From CAYMKE01 sp964345135 (lineage in GTDB: Bacteria > Bacteroidota > Bacteroidia > Bacteroidales > JBBRXJ01), in NCBI GenBank assembly GCA_964345135.1, contig CAYFQI010000014.1:1-20213 (forward strand): 20,213 bases of DNA, written 5' to 3'. A program made the translations under genes and the position numbers. Of the stretch, positions 10,001 to 17,724 are shown in pieces. The notes below the pieces were generated by a model. It made no database searches. It was not told the origin of the DNA and was given only the letters and a program-made list of their open reading frames with translations. Each line of letters opens with the position of its first letter. Within the stretch, counting starts at the first letter, position 1.

Positions 10001-12447
10001 ACGCTTGATTGATACATGTAGAATCATCACTTCCGGCATTGGCTGTNNNNNNNNNNNNNNNNNNNNNNNNNNNNNNNNNNNNNNNNNNNNNNNNNNNNNN
10101 NNNNNNNNNNNNNNNNNNNNNNNNNNNNNNNNNNNNNNNNNNNNNNAACAGTAGTGCCTTCATCTCCAACACCCGGGGTATACGTGGGCGTTAAGGTATT
10201 GGCATTTATTAAATTGCCATTACCATCGTGGGTCCAGTTTAGTGATGAATAATTGGTTGCTGAAGCTCCACTGACTGTATACGCTTGATTGATACATGTA
10301 GAATCATCACTCCCGGCATTAGCTGTTGGGCCGGGTACTACTTCTAAATCCATGTTATCTGTTTCTGCATCACAATTGGTGTAACCATTTGCCTGTAATG
10401 TTAATGTTACGGCATTGCCTTCATCCCCAACACCAGGAGTGTACGTGGGGGTCAAGGTGTTTTGATTGGTAAGATTTCCATTGCCATTATGTGTCCATAG
10501 TATTGATGCAACATTTGTAGCAGAAGCTCCACTGACAGTGTATGCCTTGTCAATACAGGTAGAGTCATTATTCCCGGCATTAGCTGTTGGTAACGGTGCA
10601 ATATCAAGATTCATATTGTCTTTAATAGAATCGCAACCTATGTTACCATAGCCGGTTAATGTAAGAGTCACGGTTGCTCCACCTTCAGCAGGTGCTGATG
10701 TATACGTGGGTGATAATGTATTGGCATTGGTCAAATTTCCTGTTCCATTATGTCTCCAAAGAACAGAAGATACATTACCAGCTGATGCAGTACTCACGGT
10801 ATAGGCTTTATCAACGCATGTTGAGTCGTCTGTGCCAGCGTCAACGGAAGGAGCCTGGGTGATGGTTAATGTCATACTATTACTCGCTGTATCGCACAAG
10901 GTGCTCCCTGCTGCTTTTAATGTTAATGTAACCGAGCCATTGGATATATCAGTAGGGCCTGGTGTGTAGGTGGAATGCAATGCATTGGCATCATCAAATG
11001 TTCCATCCCCTCCACCATTTGACCATATTAAATAACTGGCATTGGATGTATCAGAAGGGCCTATATAATAATTACCATCACTGCAAATGGTTGTATCAGG
11101 GCCGGCATCTGCCATCGGTTTGGGAATCATGGCAATGGTAACACTATCTCCTTCTTCTGTACACGAGCTGTCGTCGCGCACCCATACAGGATATGTCCCG
11201 GGCGCCAGGTTAGTAAACAGGCTGTCAGCCTGAAAACCGGCAACATCACTGGTAGTCGAATATTCAAATTCATTACAACATCCACCATTGGCATGTATAG
11301 TGATCGTGCCATTATTTTCGCCTTCACATGCATCGGTATGGTCAGAGGCATCAAAAGTAATTTCATCCGGACCGTTATAAGCAAAACCTTCGTCATAAAG
11401 AATTCCTGCAGAAACAACACAATCATTATTATCGGTAACTGTACAGTTGTATAATCCTCTTGACAGACCCACCGCCACTTTATTAAGCTGTCCATCACTC
11501 CATTTATAATCATAAAGAGTAGTTCCTCCAACAGGCATAGCTTCTAATTGGGCATCACTTCCATCATAACACCTCAATTCTTTTTTTACAGAAATACTAA
11601 GTTGAAGAGAGTCCGGTTCATAAATAGTAAATGAAGTATCTGATGTACATGAACCATCATCTGTAACTGTTACATTATATGTTCCCCCGGTTAGCCCGGT
11701 TTGGTCTTCATTATTTATAGAAATACCTGATCCGTCAGCTGTTGACCATTTATATGAATATCCTCCGGCACCTCCAGCTGCTGTAATATTAAGACTGCCG
11801 TCTGAATCATTATAACAGTCGAGTGAATCTTTGCTTCCTGGTTCAAGTGTAATAGTAATAGCAGTGGGCCCATCTATGGTATAAGGACCGTCTGCAACCG
11901 GGCCACATTCATTAGCATCATCTAATTCCACGCTGTATTGATTCCCTTTAGGTAGTCCTGTGAATTCCGCACTATCGCCGGAGGTAATGGTATCAATAGG
12001 GGTCCCTGCATCAGAAAGAATATAGGTATAAGGAGTTGTGCCGCCGGAAGCTATGGCTATGATCCTGCCATCATCTGAGCCACTGCAGGTAAGATCAAAG
12101 GTTTTTATTGTATCTATAGATAATTCTTCAGGTGCTCCTATATTGTCGTTTTTTGATTTCCATCCAGCGCCATTTAATTCTTCAACAACAACCCAATAAT
12201 TACCTGATGATAAACCTGTATATGTATAAACAGTATCCGAAACTGTATCCTTTGCGAGAGTTGAAAAAGTATAAATATAAGGAGCTATACCACCTGATAC
12301 ATAAACAGCAAATTCTCCATCGCTCGTTCCGTTACAGGATACATCCTTTGTAACGACAGAATCTATTTGTAACTGAGAAAAACTGTCTCCTACAAAAATT
12401 AAATTCAATATAAAGAGTGATATTATATAAGGTATCGCTTTTTTCAT
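3795..12447 (-). CDS. Giant SprB-like adhesin with T9SS type B sorting domain (interrupted by assembly gap)
   Basis: One gene read from 12447 to 3795, split only by 100 N. Visible coding is 767 + 2083 aa; closing the gap with one repeat remainder (27 aa) gives about 2,877 aa. Order from the N-terminus: signal peptide (residues 1-25, ends DSFSQ); five SprB-type repeats (about 12390-11125); twelve visible copies of an 87-aa Ig/PKD-like repeat (about 11119-7950), each with two conserved cysteines; a beta-sandwich module resembling the proprotein-convertase P domain (about 7960-7520; LGYFLVAPDGM, GGWSVMVSDCW); about eleven further SprB repeats (about 7410-4640); a short Ig-like region; and the type B C-terminal domain (3795-4064; GFIPSGFSPNDDGHNDFW, FNRWGERIF, GTYYYIITV). 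This predicts Sec export, T9SS transport and surface display, probably as an adhesive fibre or gliding adhesin. Its ligand is unknown. sprF follows at 2 nt; a small SprB-like gene precedes it by 99 nt. Confidence 0.93.
4640..7410 (-). repeat. C-terminal block of about eleven SprB repeats
   Basis: Each unit follows the SprB pattern: a TCYGDxNGxI-like opening, a GGTKPYRYSI-like turn, a GLxxGxYxVxVxDxxGC segment and a spacer containing IQPDSLxID. Units are about 80-110 aa and diverged, unlike the near-identical 87-aa units upstream. Two units (near 6090-6180 and 5340-5430) lack the opening Cys and instead read GSIDTIVAYGG and GSIDSIAAHGG, forming a related sub-type. Boundaries are approximate. 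Confidence 0.8.
7520..7960 (-). other. P-domain-like beta-sandwich module within the adhesin
   Basis: Between the two repeat types lies a single non-repeated module of about 145 aa. Its features match the proprotein-convertase P (Homo B) domain layout: an early strand with VSFTTSNHDIIQDLG, then LVAPDGMTIVDL, a central low-complexity turn, then GGWSVMVSDCW and a final GKLVHATIEF strand. P-like domains in bacterial secreted proteins are commonly accessory or ligand-binding modules. The assignment is by pattern only. Confidence 0.6.
7950..11119 (-). repeat. Tandem array of 87-aa (261-bp) Ig/PKD-like repeats
   Basis: Twelve copies are visible, one of them cut by the N gap. The unit opens with ANAGSDDSTC, carries WTHNGNGNL and TLTPTYTPGVGDEG in the middle, and closes with TLTLQVNGxTNC and DMDLEVVPxP. 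Cysteines at unit positions about 11 and 72 occur in every complete copy, suggesting one disulphide per repeat. Central copies are close to identical at DNA level, while the outermost copies (near 11119-10860 and 8465-7950) are more diverged, as expected when an array grows by unequal exchange in its centre. Confidence 0.9.
10047..10146. other. Assembly gap (100 N) inside the adhesin repeat array
   Basis: Exactly 100 N replace sequence in the middle of the 261-bp repeats. Codons are complete at both edges (GTT at 10149-10147, ACA at 10046-10044), so the real gap must be a multiple of three, while 100 is not. The N run is therefore a placeholder. The same repeat landmark falls at 9981 and 10261, 280 nt apart; a single period would need 81 nt of missing sequence, or 81 plus a multiple of 261 if copies were collapsed. 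Confidence 0.98.
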
Positions 12448-12546
12448 TACTATTAGTTTTTCATATGTTTATAATTTACTTTTCAATGGACATATGGAAC
12501 TCGCCATGAGTTTAATTCATTGACTTTATGTAATCTAAATAGATTT

Positions 12547-12915
12547 TCAATAATCATGCGGATGTGTATTTAAATTTTTGTCATAGCTCGGTTCATCTGA
12601 TAAAACACTTATTTTGTCTCTAAAAATTATTTTGTTTTTTTTATCTCTAACAACAATCCAATACTTCTCAGAAGGTTTCAGATTATTGAAAACAACAAAG
12701 CGTTCCATTGTTTTAATTTGTTCCGTGGTTGATAACGTGTATTCAAAAGGAGGCGCTCCATTTTCGATAAAAACATGTATCTCACCATTTGATAATTCTT
12801 TGTCTGCATGCTTAACTACCACTTCCTTAACCGAAAGCGTATCTTGTGCCATCAAATACATTAAGCCACTAAACACAAAAGCTATAAGCATCATCATCCT
12901 TTTTTTCCATTTCAT
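12547..12915 (-). CDS. Small secreted protein resembling a single SprB repeat
   Basis: A 122-aa protein with a signal peptide (residues about 1-24, ends YLMAQ) and one compact domain. Residues about 43-95 align with the first SprB repeat of the giant adhesin encoded next: NGEIHVFIENGAPPFEYTLS against DGEFAVYVSGGIAPYIYTFS, then KYWIVVRD against NYWVVVEE. It ends about 27 residues after the domain, with no T9SS sorting domain, no transmembrane anchor and no lipobox. The mature protein also lacks the cysteine typical of SprB openings. It lies 99 nt upstream of the adhesin on the same strand and is probably co-transcribed. It may be a periplasmic partner, a minor fibre subunit or a degenerate paralogue. 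The paralogy is visible; the function is unknown. Confidence 0.85.
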   Translation of the reverse strand: MKWKKRMMMLIAFVFSGLMYLMAQDTLSVKEVVVKHADKELSNGEIHVFIENGAPPFEYTLSTTEQIKTMERFVVFNNLKPSEKYWIVVRDKKNKIIFRDKISVLSDEPSYDKNLNTHPHDY

Positions 12916-13068
12916 ACTATAGTGTTTTTATTAATTAATACGGGAGCTTACTACATTAGGTTGCATTTATTTTATAAATAATGCATAGATATGTCCTAAG
13001 CTATATCAAATATAATAAAAAAAAATAAAAATAAAAATAAAAAGTATCTGGAATCCAATGGTTTGTTC
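12916..13068. other. Intergenic spacer with A/T hexamer tract
   Basis: This spacer follows the permease gene and precedes the small SprB-like gene. It is almost purely A/T on its right side, including three AAAAAT units at 13021-13038. The tract could melt easily or act as an upstream A/T promoter element for the adhesin transcript. No hairpin terminator for the permease was found. Confidence 0.5.
13007..13014 (-). promoter_or_regulatory. Putative -7 promoter box for the adhesin locus
   Basis: On the minus strand this reads TATATTTG, a match to the Bacteroidota TAnnTTTG -7 element, about 92 nt before the start of the small SprB-like gene. The -33 position falls in the A/T hexamer tract and has no TTG. 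No comparable box was found in the 99-nt gap before the giant gene, so a shared transcript is plausible. Confidence 0.4.
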
Positions 13069-14292
13069 TTACACGTGCTTAATTAAATGCTTCCTGGTGA
13101 TATATCTCACCGGGTACCATGCAGCAATAAACCCTATAAATAAGACTGTTACTAAAACAGAAAGAAAATCTTCCCATTGCATTTCTACCGGGTAAGCACT
13201 GATAATAAAAGATTGTGCCCCCTGGAGGGTAACCAGTCCAAATGTTTCCTGTAAATAGCAAAGTATAAAGCCTAACACCATTCCAATTACAGCGCCCACG
13301 ATGGATATCATCCATCCTTCAATTAAAAAAACTTTTCTGATAAATTTGATGTTTGCCCCCATACTTCTGAACGTGTACATATCTTTCTTTTTTTCAATGA
13401 TAAGCATGGTAAGAGAGCCAATAATATTAAATGACGCAATGATTAATACAAATGTCAGAATAAAAAATATAGCCCATTTTTCAGATTTCATGATTTTATA
13501 AAACAATTCTTTTTGTTCGTAACGGTTTTTCACGTTATACCGGTCTCCTAACATGTCTTGTATCTTTTTTTGCGTTTTTTTGTTATTATGCCGTGGAGAA
13601 ATTTTTAATTCTAATGCACTTATTTGATTTTCATAATCCAACAAATCTTTAGCAAATTCAAGCGGTACGATAATGTATTTTGAGTCAATGTCTTTTTCAA
13701 TAGAAAATATTCCTGATGGAAAAATATATTTTTTGTTAAATGCTTTTTTAGGATTGAAAGTAATGCTTTGCTGCCGTTTTGGCACGTATACTTCAAGCGG
13801 ATCGACAAATCTCAACCCAACTGATAAGTAATATGCAATTCCCTGTCCTATTACAGCATATTCATTTCCTTCTTCCTCTAGTACAAATCGCCCTTCAACT
13901 ATCATGCTGTCTATGCCGGTCATTTGATTATATTGCTCACTTACTCCCTTGATAGTACCGATGTATTGCTGTCCTGAATATTTTATCAATGCATTTTCTT
14001 CAAGCACTTCGGCGTAATGAATGACCCCGTCCATATGCTTAATTTTCTGAATCTCTGCTTGTTTTACAGGAAATGTTTTCCCTTCGGCAAGCGTGATTCT
14101 TAAATCAGGATCAAATGCATTGAATAGCGAAGAAATAATGGATTCAAAGCCATTAAACACGGAAAGAATAACAATGAGGGCCATTGTGCCGATTGCAACA
14201 CCAATCACGGAAATAATGGATATGATATTGATCACATTCTGTGATTTTTTGGCAAATAAATACCTTTTTGCTATGTAATAAGGGAAATTCAA
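13069..14292 (-). CDS. ABC transporter permease, LolC/LolE (FtsX-like) family
   Basis: A 407-aa inner-membrane protein of the type VII ABC permease family that includes LolC/LolE, MacB and FtsX. The opening MNFPYYIAKRYLFAKKS matches LolC/E-type starts. One membrane helix lies at about 20-48 (ending VFNGFE), then a periplasmic domain of about 220 residues, then three helices at about 273-299, 323-346 and 374-395. The KKKDMYTFRSMGA stretch after helix 2 is the characteristic FtsX-family cytoplasmic segment that contacts the ATPase. No ATPase gene is adjacent. In Bacteroidota such proteins are usually annotated as lipoprotein-releasing permeases, though the substrate cannot be read from sequence. 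It follows rbfA by 7 nt, so the two are probably one transcript. Confidence 0.9.
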   Translation of the reverse strand: MNFPYYIAKRYLFAKKSQNVINIISIISVIGVAIGTMALIVILSVFNGFESIISSLFNAFDPDLRITLAEGKTFPVKQAEIQKIKHMDGVIHYAEVLEENALIKYSGQQYIGTIKGVSEQYNQMTGIDSMIVEGRFVLEEEGNEYAVIGQGIAYYLSVGLRFVDPLEVYVPKRQQSITFNPKKAFNKKYIFPSGIFSIEKDIDSKYIIVPLEFAKDLLDYENQISALELKISPRHNNKKTQKKIQDMLGDRYNVKNRYEQKELFYKIMKSEKWAIFFILTFVLIIASFNIIGSLTMLIIEKKKDMYTFRSMGANIKFIRKVFLIEGWMISIVGAVIGMVLGFILCYLQETFGLVTLQGAQSFIISAYPVEMQWEDFLSVLVTVLFIGFIAAWYPVRYITRKHLIKHV

Positions 14293-14299
14293 TGTTCTC

Positions 14300-14638
14300 T
14301 TATTGTTTTAATAATTCATCAATACGATCAATATAATCCAATGAATCATCATTATAGAAAAACACATCAGGAATTTCTTTCATTTGGTTTCTGATTCGTT
14401 TTCCTAATAGATATCTAAGTTTTTTTTTATATTGGTTCACTATTTTGACTGCTTTTTCACTTTCATTGGAAGGCATTACACCTAAGTATACTTTGGCGAC
14501 AGAAAAATCTGGACTGATCCTTACTTTGGTAATGGTAATAAGCAGCTTTTTTTGAAACCCAAAATCATAGCGTTCAAATATATCTCCTAGTTCTCTTTGG
14601 AGTTCACGTGATACTTTTTCCTGGCGTATTGAGTACAT
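14300..14638 (-). CDS. rbfA: Ribosome-binding factor A
   Basis: A 112-aa cytoplasmic protein that binds the 30S subunit and helps mature the 5' end of 16S rRNA, also needed for cold adaptation. The RbfA fold signatures are present: a starting RQEKVSRELQRELGDIF helix, ITITKVRISPDFSVAKVYLG (central KH-like strand region), KLRYLLGKRIRNQMKEIPDVFF, and a final DDSLDYIDRIDELL helix. Length is normal for the family. The start gives the expected short N-terminus (MYSIRQEKV). It is divergent from trpS across a 189-nt spacer and leads directly into the LolC/E-type permease gene. Confidence 0.95.
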   Translation of the reverse strand: MYSIRQEKVSRELQRELGDIFERYDFGFQKKLLITITKVRISPDFSVAKVYLGVMPSNESEKAVKIVNQYKKKLRYLLGKRIRNQMKEIPDVFFYNDDSLDYIDRIDELLKQ

Positions 14639-14707
14639 ATTAATTTTTTCTTTATTAACCCTGAATGAATGATGATTATTTTATTCAAGGTTATATTTTT
14701 TCAATCA

Positions 14708-14715
14708 CAAATCTA
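14708..14715 (-). promoter_or_regulatory. Putative -7 promoter box for rbfA
   Basis: The minus strand reads TAGATTTG, fitting TAnnTTTG, 70 nt before the rbfA start codon. No clear -33 TTG lies at the expected distance. It would drive rbfA and the downstream permease gene. Confidence 0.4.
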
Positions 14716-14774
14716 TCAAATAACCCATTAATAAAAAAGGTTTTTAAATTATTTTATGAATATCAAATAAAATG

Positions 14775-14782
14775 TATATTTG
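14775..14782 (+). promoter_or_regulatory. Putative -7 promoter box for trpS
   Basis: TATATTTG at this position matches the Bacteroidota -7 element and lies 45 nt before the trpS start codon, giving a leader of about 38 nt. A good -33 element is not visible. No T-box-like structure or Trp-rich leader peptide was found in the short leader. Confidence 0.5.
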
Positions 14783-14827
14783 CACAGCAAGTAATTTATC
14801 AATAAAAACAGACTAATTCAGAGTGTC

Positions 14828-15817
14828 ATGGAGACAGTATTAAGCGGAATCAGACCTACTGGTCATATTCATTTAGGAAATTATTTCGGTGCAGTAAAGA
14901 ATTTTGTAAGAATGCAGGATGAATACAATTGTTATTTTTTCATAGCAGATTATCACATGCTTACAACCCATCCGGCCCCAGAAGCACTGAAGGAAAATGT
15001 AAAACATGTTTTGGCAGAATATTTAGCTGCCGGATTAGACCCGGAGAAAGTTACTTTATATATACAAAGTGATGTACCCGAAATCCCTGAATTATATCTC
15101 TTAATGAATATGAATGCGTATGTTGGAGAATTAGAACGAACCACTACATTTAAAGAAAAAGTGAGGTCACAACCTGAAAATGTGAATGCAGGGCTGTTAA
15201 CCTATACTGTATTAATGGCTACGGATATATTAATACACAAAGCCAACAAAGTGCCAGTAGGCAAAGACCAGGAACAAAACCTGGAAATGACCAGACGTTT
15301 TGCACGGCGTTTCAACAATATGTACAAAACCAACTTATTCCCGGAGCCAGAAGCATTTAATTTCGGCAGTCATCTGATTAAAATCCCCGGCCTCGACGGT
15401 TCAGGAAAAATGGGCAAATCAGAAGGCAACGGCATTTATCTGGTAGATGAACCCAATGTGATAAGGAAAAAAGTAATGCGTGCAGTCACTGACAGTGGCC
15501 CTACAGAACCCCACCAGGAAATGAATGAAACAATCCAAAACATTTTTAACCTTATGCAGGTAATGTCTGACCCAACCACAACCCAATATTTCAAAGATCA
15601 GTACAATGATTGTACGATCCGTTATGGAGACATGAAAAAACAACTTGCGGAAGACATTATCCAATTCACAAACCCATTCAGAAAAAAAATAAAAAGCATC
15701 ATCAATGATGAAGATTACCTGAATAAAGCTGCTGATAAAGGAAAAGAAAAAGCCCGTGAAAGTGCATCACAGACTTTAAAAGAAGTGCGGAAGATTATCG
15801 GATTTAAGAGTTCATAA
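14828..15817 (+). CDS. trpS: Tryptophanyl-tRNA synthetase
   Basis: Cytoplasmic class Ic aminoacyl-tRNA synthetase that joins tryptophan to tRNA-Trp using ATP. The HIGH-type ATP site is SGIRPTGHIHLGNYFGA (HLGN at 15-18). The KMSKS-type loop reads GSGKMGKS (194-198), with Gly in the third place. D133 in MATDILIH corresponds to the residue that recognises the indole nitrogen, and VPVGKDQEQN (142-151) is the typical following motif. At 329 aa the length is normal. The start directly precedes the first strand (METVLSGIRPTG). It is transcribed towards the trp operon and ends 91 nt from trpB, so tryptophan synthesis and tRNA charging genes sit side by side although on opposite strands. Confidence 0.97.
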   Translation: METVLSGIRPTGHIHLGNYFGAVKNFVRMQDEYNCYFFIADYHMLTTHPAPEALKENVKHVLAEYLAAGLDPEKVTLYIQSDVPEIPELYLLMNMNAYVGELERTTTFKEKVRSQPENVNAGLLTYTVLMATDILIHKANKVPVGKDQEQNLEMTRRFARRFNNMYKTNLFPEPEAFNFGSHLIKIPGLDGSGKMGKSEGNGIYLVDEPNVIRKKVMRAVTDSGPTEPHQEMNETIQNIFNLMQVMSDPTTTQYFKDQYNDCTIRYGDMKKQLAEDIIQFTNPFRKKIKSIINDEDYLNKAADKGKEKARESASQTLKEVRKIIGFKSS

Positions 15818-15868
15818 AGGTTATAACGCTGGAAGCGAAGTGTGAGTATGAATTCGGATATAAAAGAC

Positions 15869-15900
15869 ACAATAGTATGGCTTCCTGATTATTGTTTTTT
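15869..15900 (+). terminator. Weak candidate terminator after trpS
   Basis: ACAATA (15869-15874) and TATTGT (15890-15895) can pair, followed by a T-run to 15900. The stem is only 6 bp with a 15-nt loop, so this is a weak candidate. It is the only such structure in the 91-nt spacer between the convergent trpS and trpB genes. Confidence 0.3.
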
Positions 15901-15908
15901 CATCACAA

Positions 15909-17093
15909 TCACTTTTTGGGCAAATGCTCAATGTAGGTTTCCATATCTTTGTCTCCTCTTCCTGATAAATTGACTACAACTACATCTTCTTTTTTGAACC
16001 TACATTTATTAAGACCGGCCAAAGCATGTGCCGACTCTAATGCCGGAATGATTCCTTCTTTTTCTGTCAGTAAATAGGCAGCTTGTAATGCTTCTTCATC
16101 TGTTGCATGCAAATATTCCACTCGTTTTGCTCCTGCCAAAAAAGAATGTATGGGGCCCACGCCCGGATAATCAAGGCCTGCAGAGATTGAATAAGGCTCG
16201 GTGATCTGTCCATGCTCATCCTGCATAAGCAATGTTTTACTTCCATGAATGATGCCTTCTCTCCCTAATTGAATGGTGGCAGCAGAACGATGCGTATGAA
16301 TGCCTTCCCCGGATGCTTCAACACCGATTAATTTTACATTTTCACGATTAAGATAATGATAAAAAGCACCGGCTGCATTGCTCCCTCCCCCTATACATGC
16401 TACAATATAATCGGGGTTTTCACTTCCGGTTCTTTCTTTTAACTGCCGCTTCATTTCTTCACTAATTACAGCCTGAAAACGGGTCACCATATCAGGATAA
16501 GGATGCGGCCCGACTACAGATCCTATTATATAATGTGTATTGTGTGGATGTTTGATCCAGTCTCGTATGGCTTCATTGGTTGCATCCTTGAGGGTTTTGT
16601 TCCCACTGAACACAGGAACCACTTCAGCTCCTAACATTCTCATTTTTGACACGTTGGGAGCCTGACGCTTCACATCGGTATCTCCCATGAACACGATACA
16701 CTTCAGGCCCGTTAAAGCACAAACCGTGGCCGTTGCAACACCATGTTGCCCTGCGCCTGTTTCTGCAATAATCCTCTCTTTTCCGAGTGCTTTGGCTAAA
16801 ATGATCTGTCCAATGGTATTGTTTATTTTATGAGCTCCTGTATGATTGAGATCTTCCCGTTTCAAATAAATATTGGTGCCATGATATTCGCTAAGCCTGT
16901 TTGCATAATATAATGCCGTGGGACGCCCAACATAATCCTTAAGAAGCATGTTAAATTCCTCCTGAAATGATTTGGAACGGATGATTCTTAAATAATTGTT
17001 TTTTAGTTCCTCCACGTTTGCATAAACCATTTCCGGCACATAGGCTCCCCCATATTTGCCATAAAATCCTTTCATGTCAACTTCGTATGTCAT
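15909..17093 (-). CDS. trpB: Tryptophan synthase beta chain
   Basis: PLP enzyme that condenses indole with L-serine to make tryptophan. It is a TrpB1-type protein of normal length (394 aa) with all key residues: HTGAHKINNT with PLP lysine K89, E111 in ETGAGQHG, the phosphate-binding loop GGGSNA (235-240), SAGLDYPGVGP with D308, and S377 in SGRGDKD. The start at 17093 lies 4 nt after the trpF stop; an alternative start at M7 (MKGFYGKYGG) is equally compatible with the family. It is the last gene of the operon. TrpB1 enzymes normally work as an alpha2beta2 complex with TrpA, which is usually encoded next, but here the next gene is the convergent trpS. Confidence 0.97.
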   Translation of the reverse strand: MTYEVDMKGFYGKYGGAYVPEMVYANVEELKNNYLRIIRSKSFQEEFNMLLKDYVGRPTALYYANRLSEYHGTNIYLKREDLNHTGAHKINNTIGQIILAKALGKERIIAETGAGQHGVATATVCALTGLKCIVFMGDTDVKRQAPNVSKMRMLGAEVVPVFSGNKTLKDATNEAIRDWIKHPHNTHYIIGSVVGPHPYPDMVTRFQAVISEEMKRQLKERTGSENPDYIVACIGGGSNAAGAFYHYLNRENVKLIGVEASGEGIHTHRSAATIQLGREGIIHGSKTLLMQDEHGQITEPYSISAGLDYPGVGPIHSFLAGAKRVEYLHATDEEALQAAYLLTEKEGIIPALESAHALAGLNKCRFKKEDVVVVNLSGRGDKDMETYIEHLPKK

Positions 17094-17097
17094 CGCT

Positions 17098-17724
17098 TTA
17101 TTTATTTATTAATTGTTTTATGAATATATTAATGGATGATATATTTTTCATCCCCGGGTATGTTTCAAATTTGCTATTGATATCAACAGCATGTAATTTA
17201 CTACAACGTAGTTCATTGATTATTTTAGCATCGCCGGGGCCAATGCCCCCGCTTAAAAAAAAGGGAACTGTATGCTCATGTTCACAGATGATGTTCCAAT
17301 CAAACTTAGTACCTGTCCCACCATATGCTTTGCTTTTTGCGTCAAACAAAAAATAATCACATACATCCTCGTAAGGCTTAATATTCTGCATGTCATCCCG
17401 GCTGCCAATCCCGAATGCTTTCATTACAGGGTAGTTTTCTTTTCTTACTGCTTCACAGTACCCGGGTGATTCATCGCCATGTAATTGTATCATATCCAGT
17501 TCATTTCTCCGGGCGTTTTCAACAACTTCATCCTGCAGGGCATTTACAAATACCCCGGTTTTTTTAATATGTGCGGGAAATAATTGAAGTATTTCACCGT
17601 GTATTGTATAGCCTATAAACCTGGGTGATTTTTTATAAAAAATAAAGCCTATATAATCTGGATTCAATGCAATAAGCTCTTTAATATTCTTTTCATGTTT
17701 CATCCCACACACTTTAATCTTCAT
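17098..17724 (-). CDS. trpF: Phosphoribosylanthranilate isomerase
   Basis: Cytoplasmic (beta/alpha)8-barrel enzyme converting phosphoribosylanthranilate to CdRP by an Amadori rearrangement. The general base C6 is in KVCGM and the general acid D128 is in FLFDAKSKAYGGTGTKFDW. Phosphate-binding loops are SGGIGPGDA and DINSKFETYPGMKN. Length (208 aa) is normal. Its ATG overlaps the TGA of trpC (ATGA), which fixes the start and implies translational coupling. The trpB start follows the stop by 4 nt. Confidence 0.96.
   Translation of the reverse strand: MKIKVCGMKHEKNIKELIALNPDYIGFIFYKKSPRFIGYTIHGEILQLFPAHIKKTGVFVNALQDEVVENARRNELDMIQLHGDESPGYCEAVRKENYPVMKAFGIGSRDDMQNIKPYEDVCDYFLFDAKSKAYGGTGTKFDWNIICEHEHTVPFFLSGGIGPGDAKIINELRCSKLHAVDINSKFETYPGMKNISSINIFIKQLINK

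Noticed and set aside
10047..10172. Apparent separate 2,125-aa gene starting at 10172 (MLEMKALL...)
   Set aside because: Its first residues are the out-of-frame reading of the upstream repeat, followed by N. The two parts are one gene with repeat structure continuing across the gap.
13021..13043. AAAAAT hexamer tract as a possible phase-variable repeat
   Set aside because: Only three exact units in a generally A-rich spacer; no evidence of slippage control beyond composition.
15818..15908. Possible trpA remnant after trpB
   Set aside because: Ninety-one bases with no TrpA-like frame in any direction; nothing to call a pseudogene.
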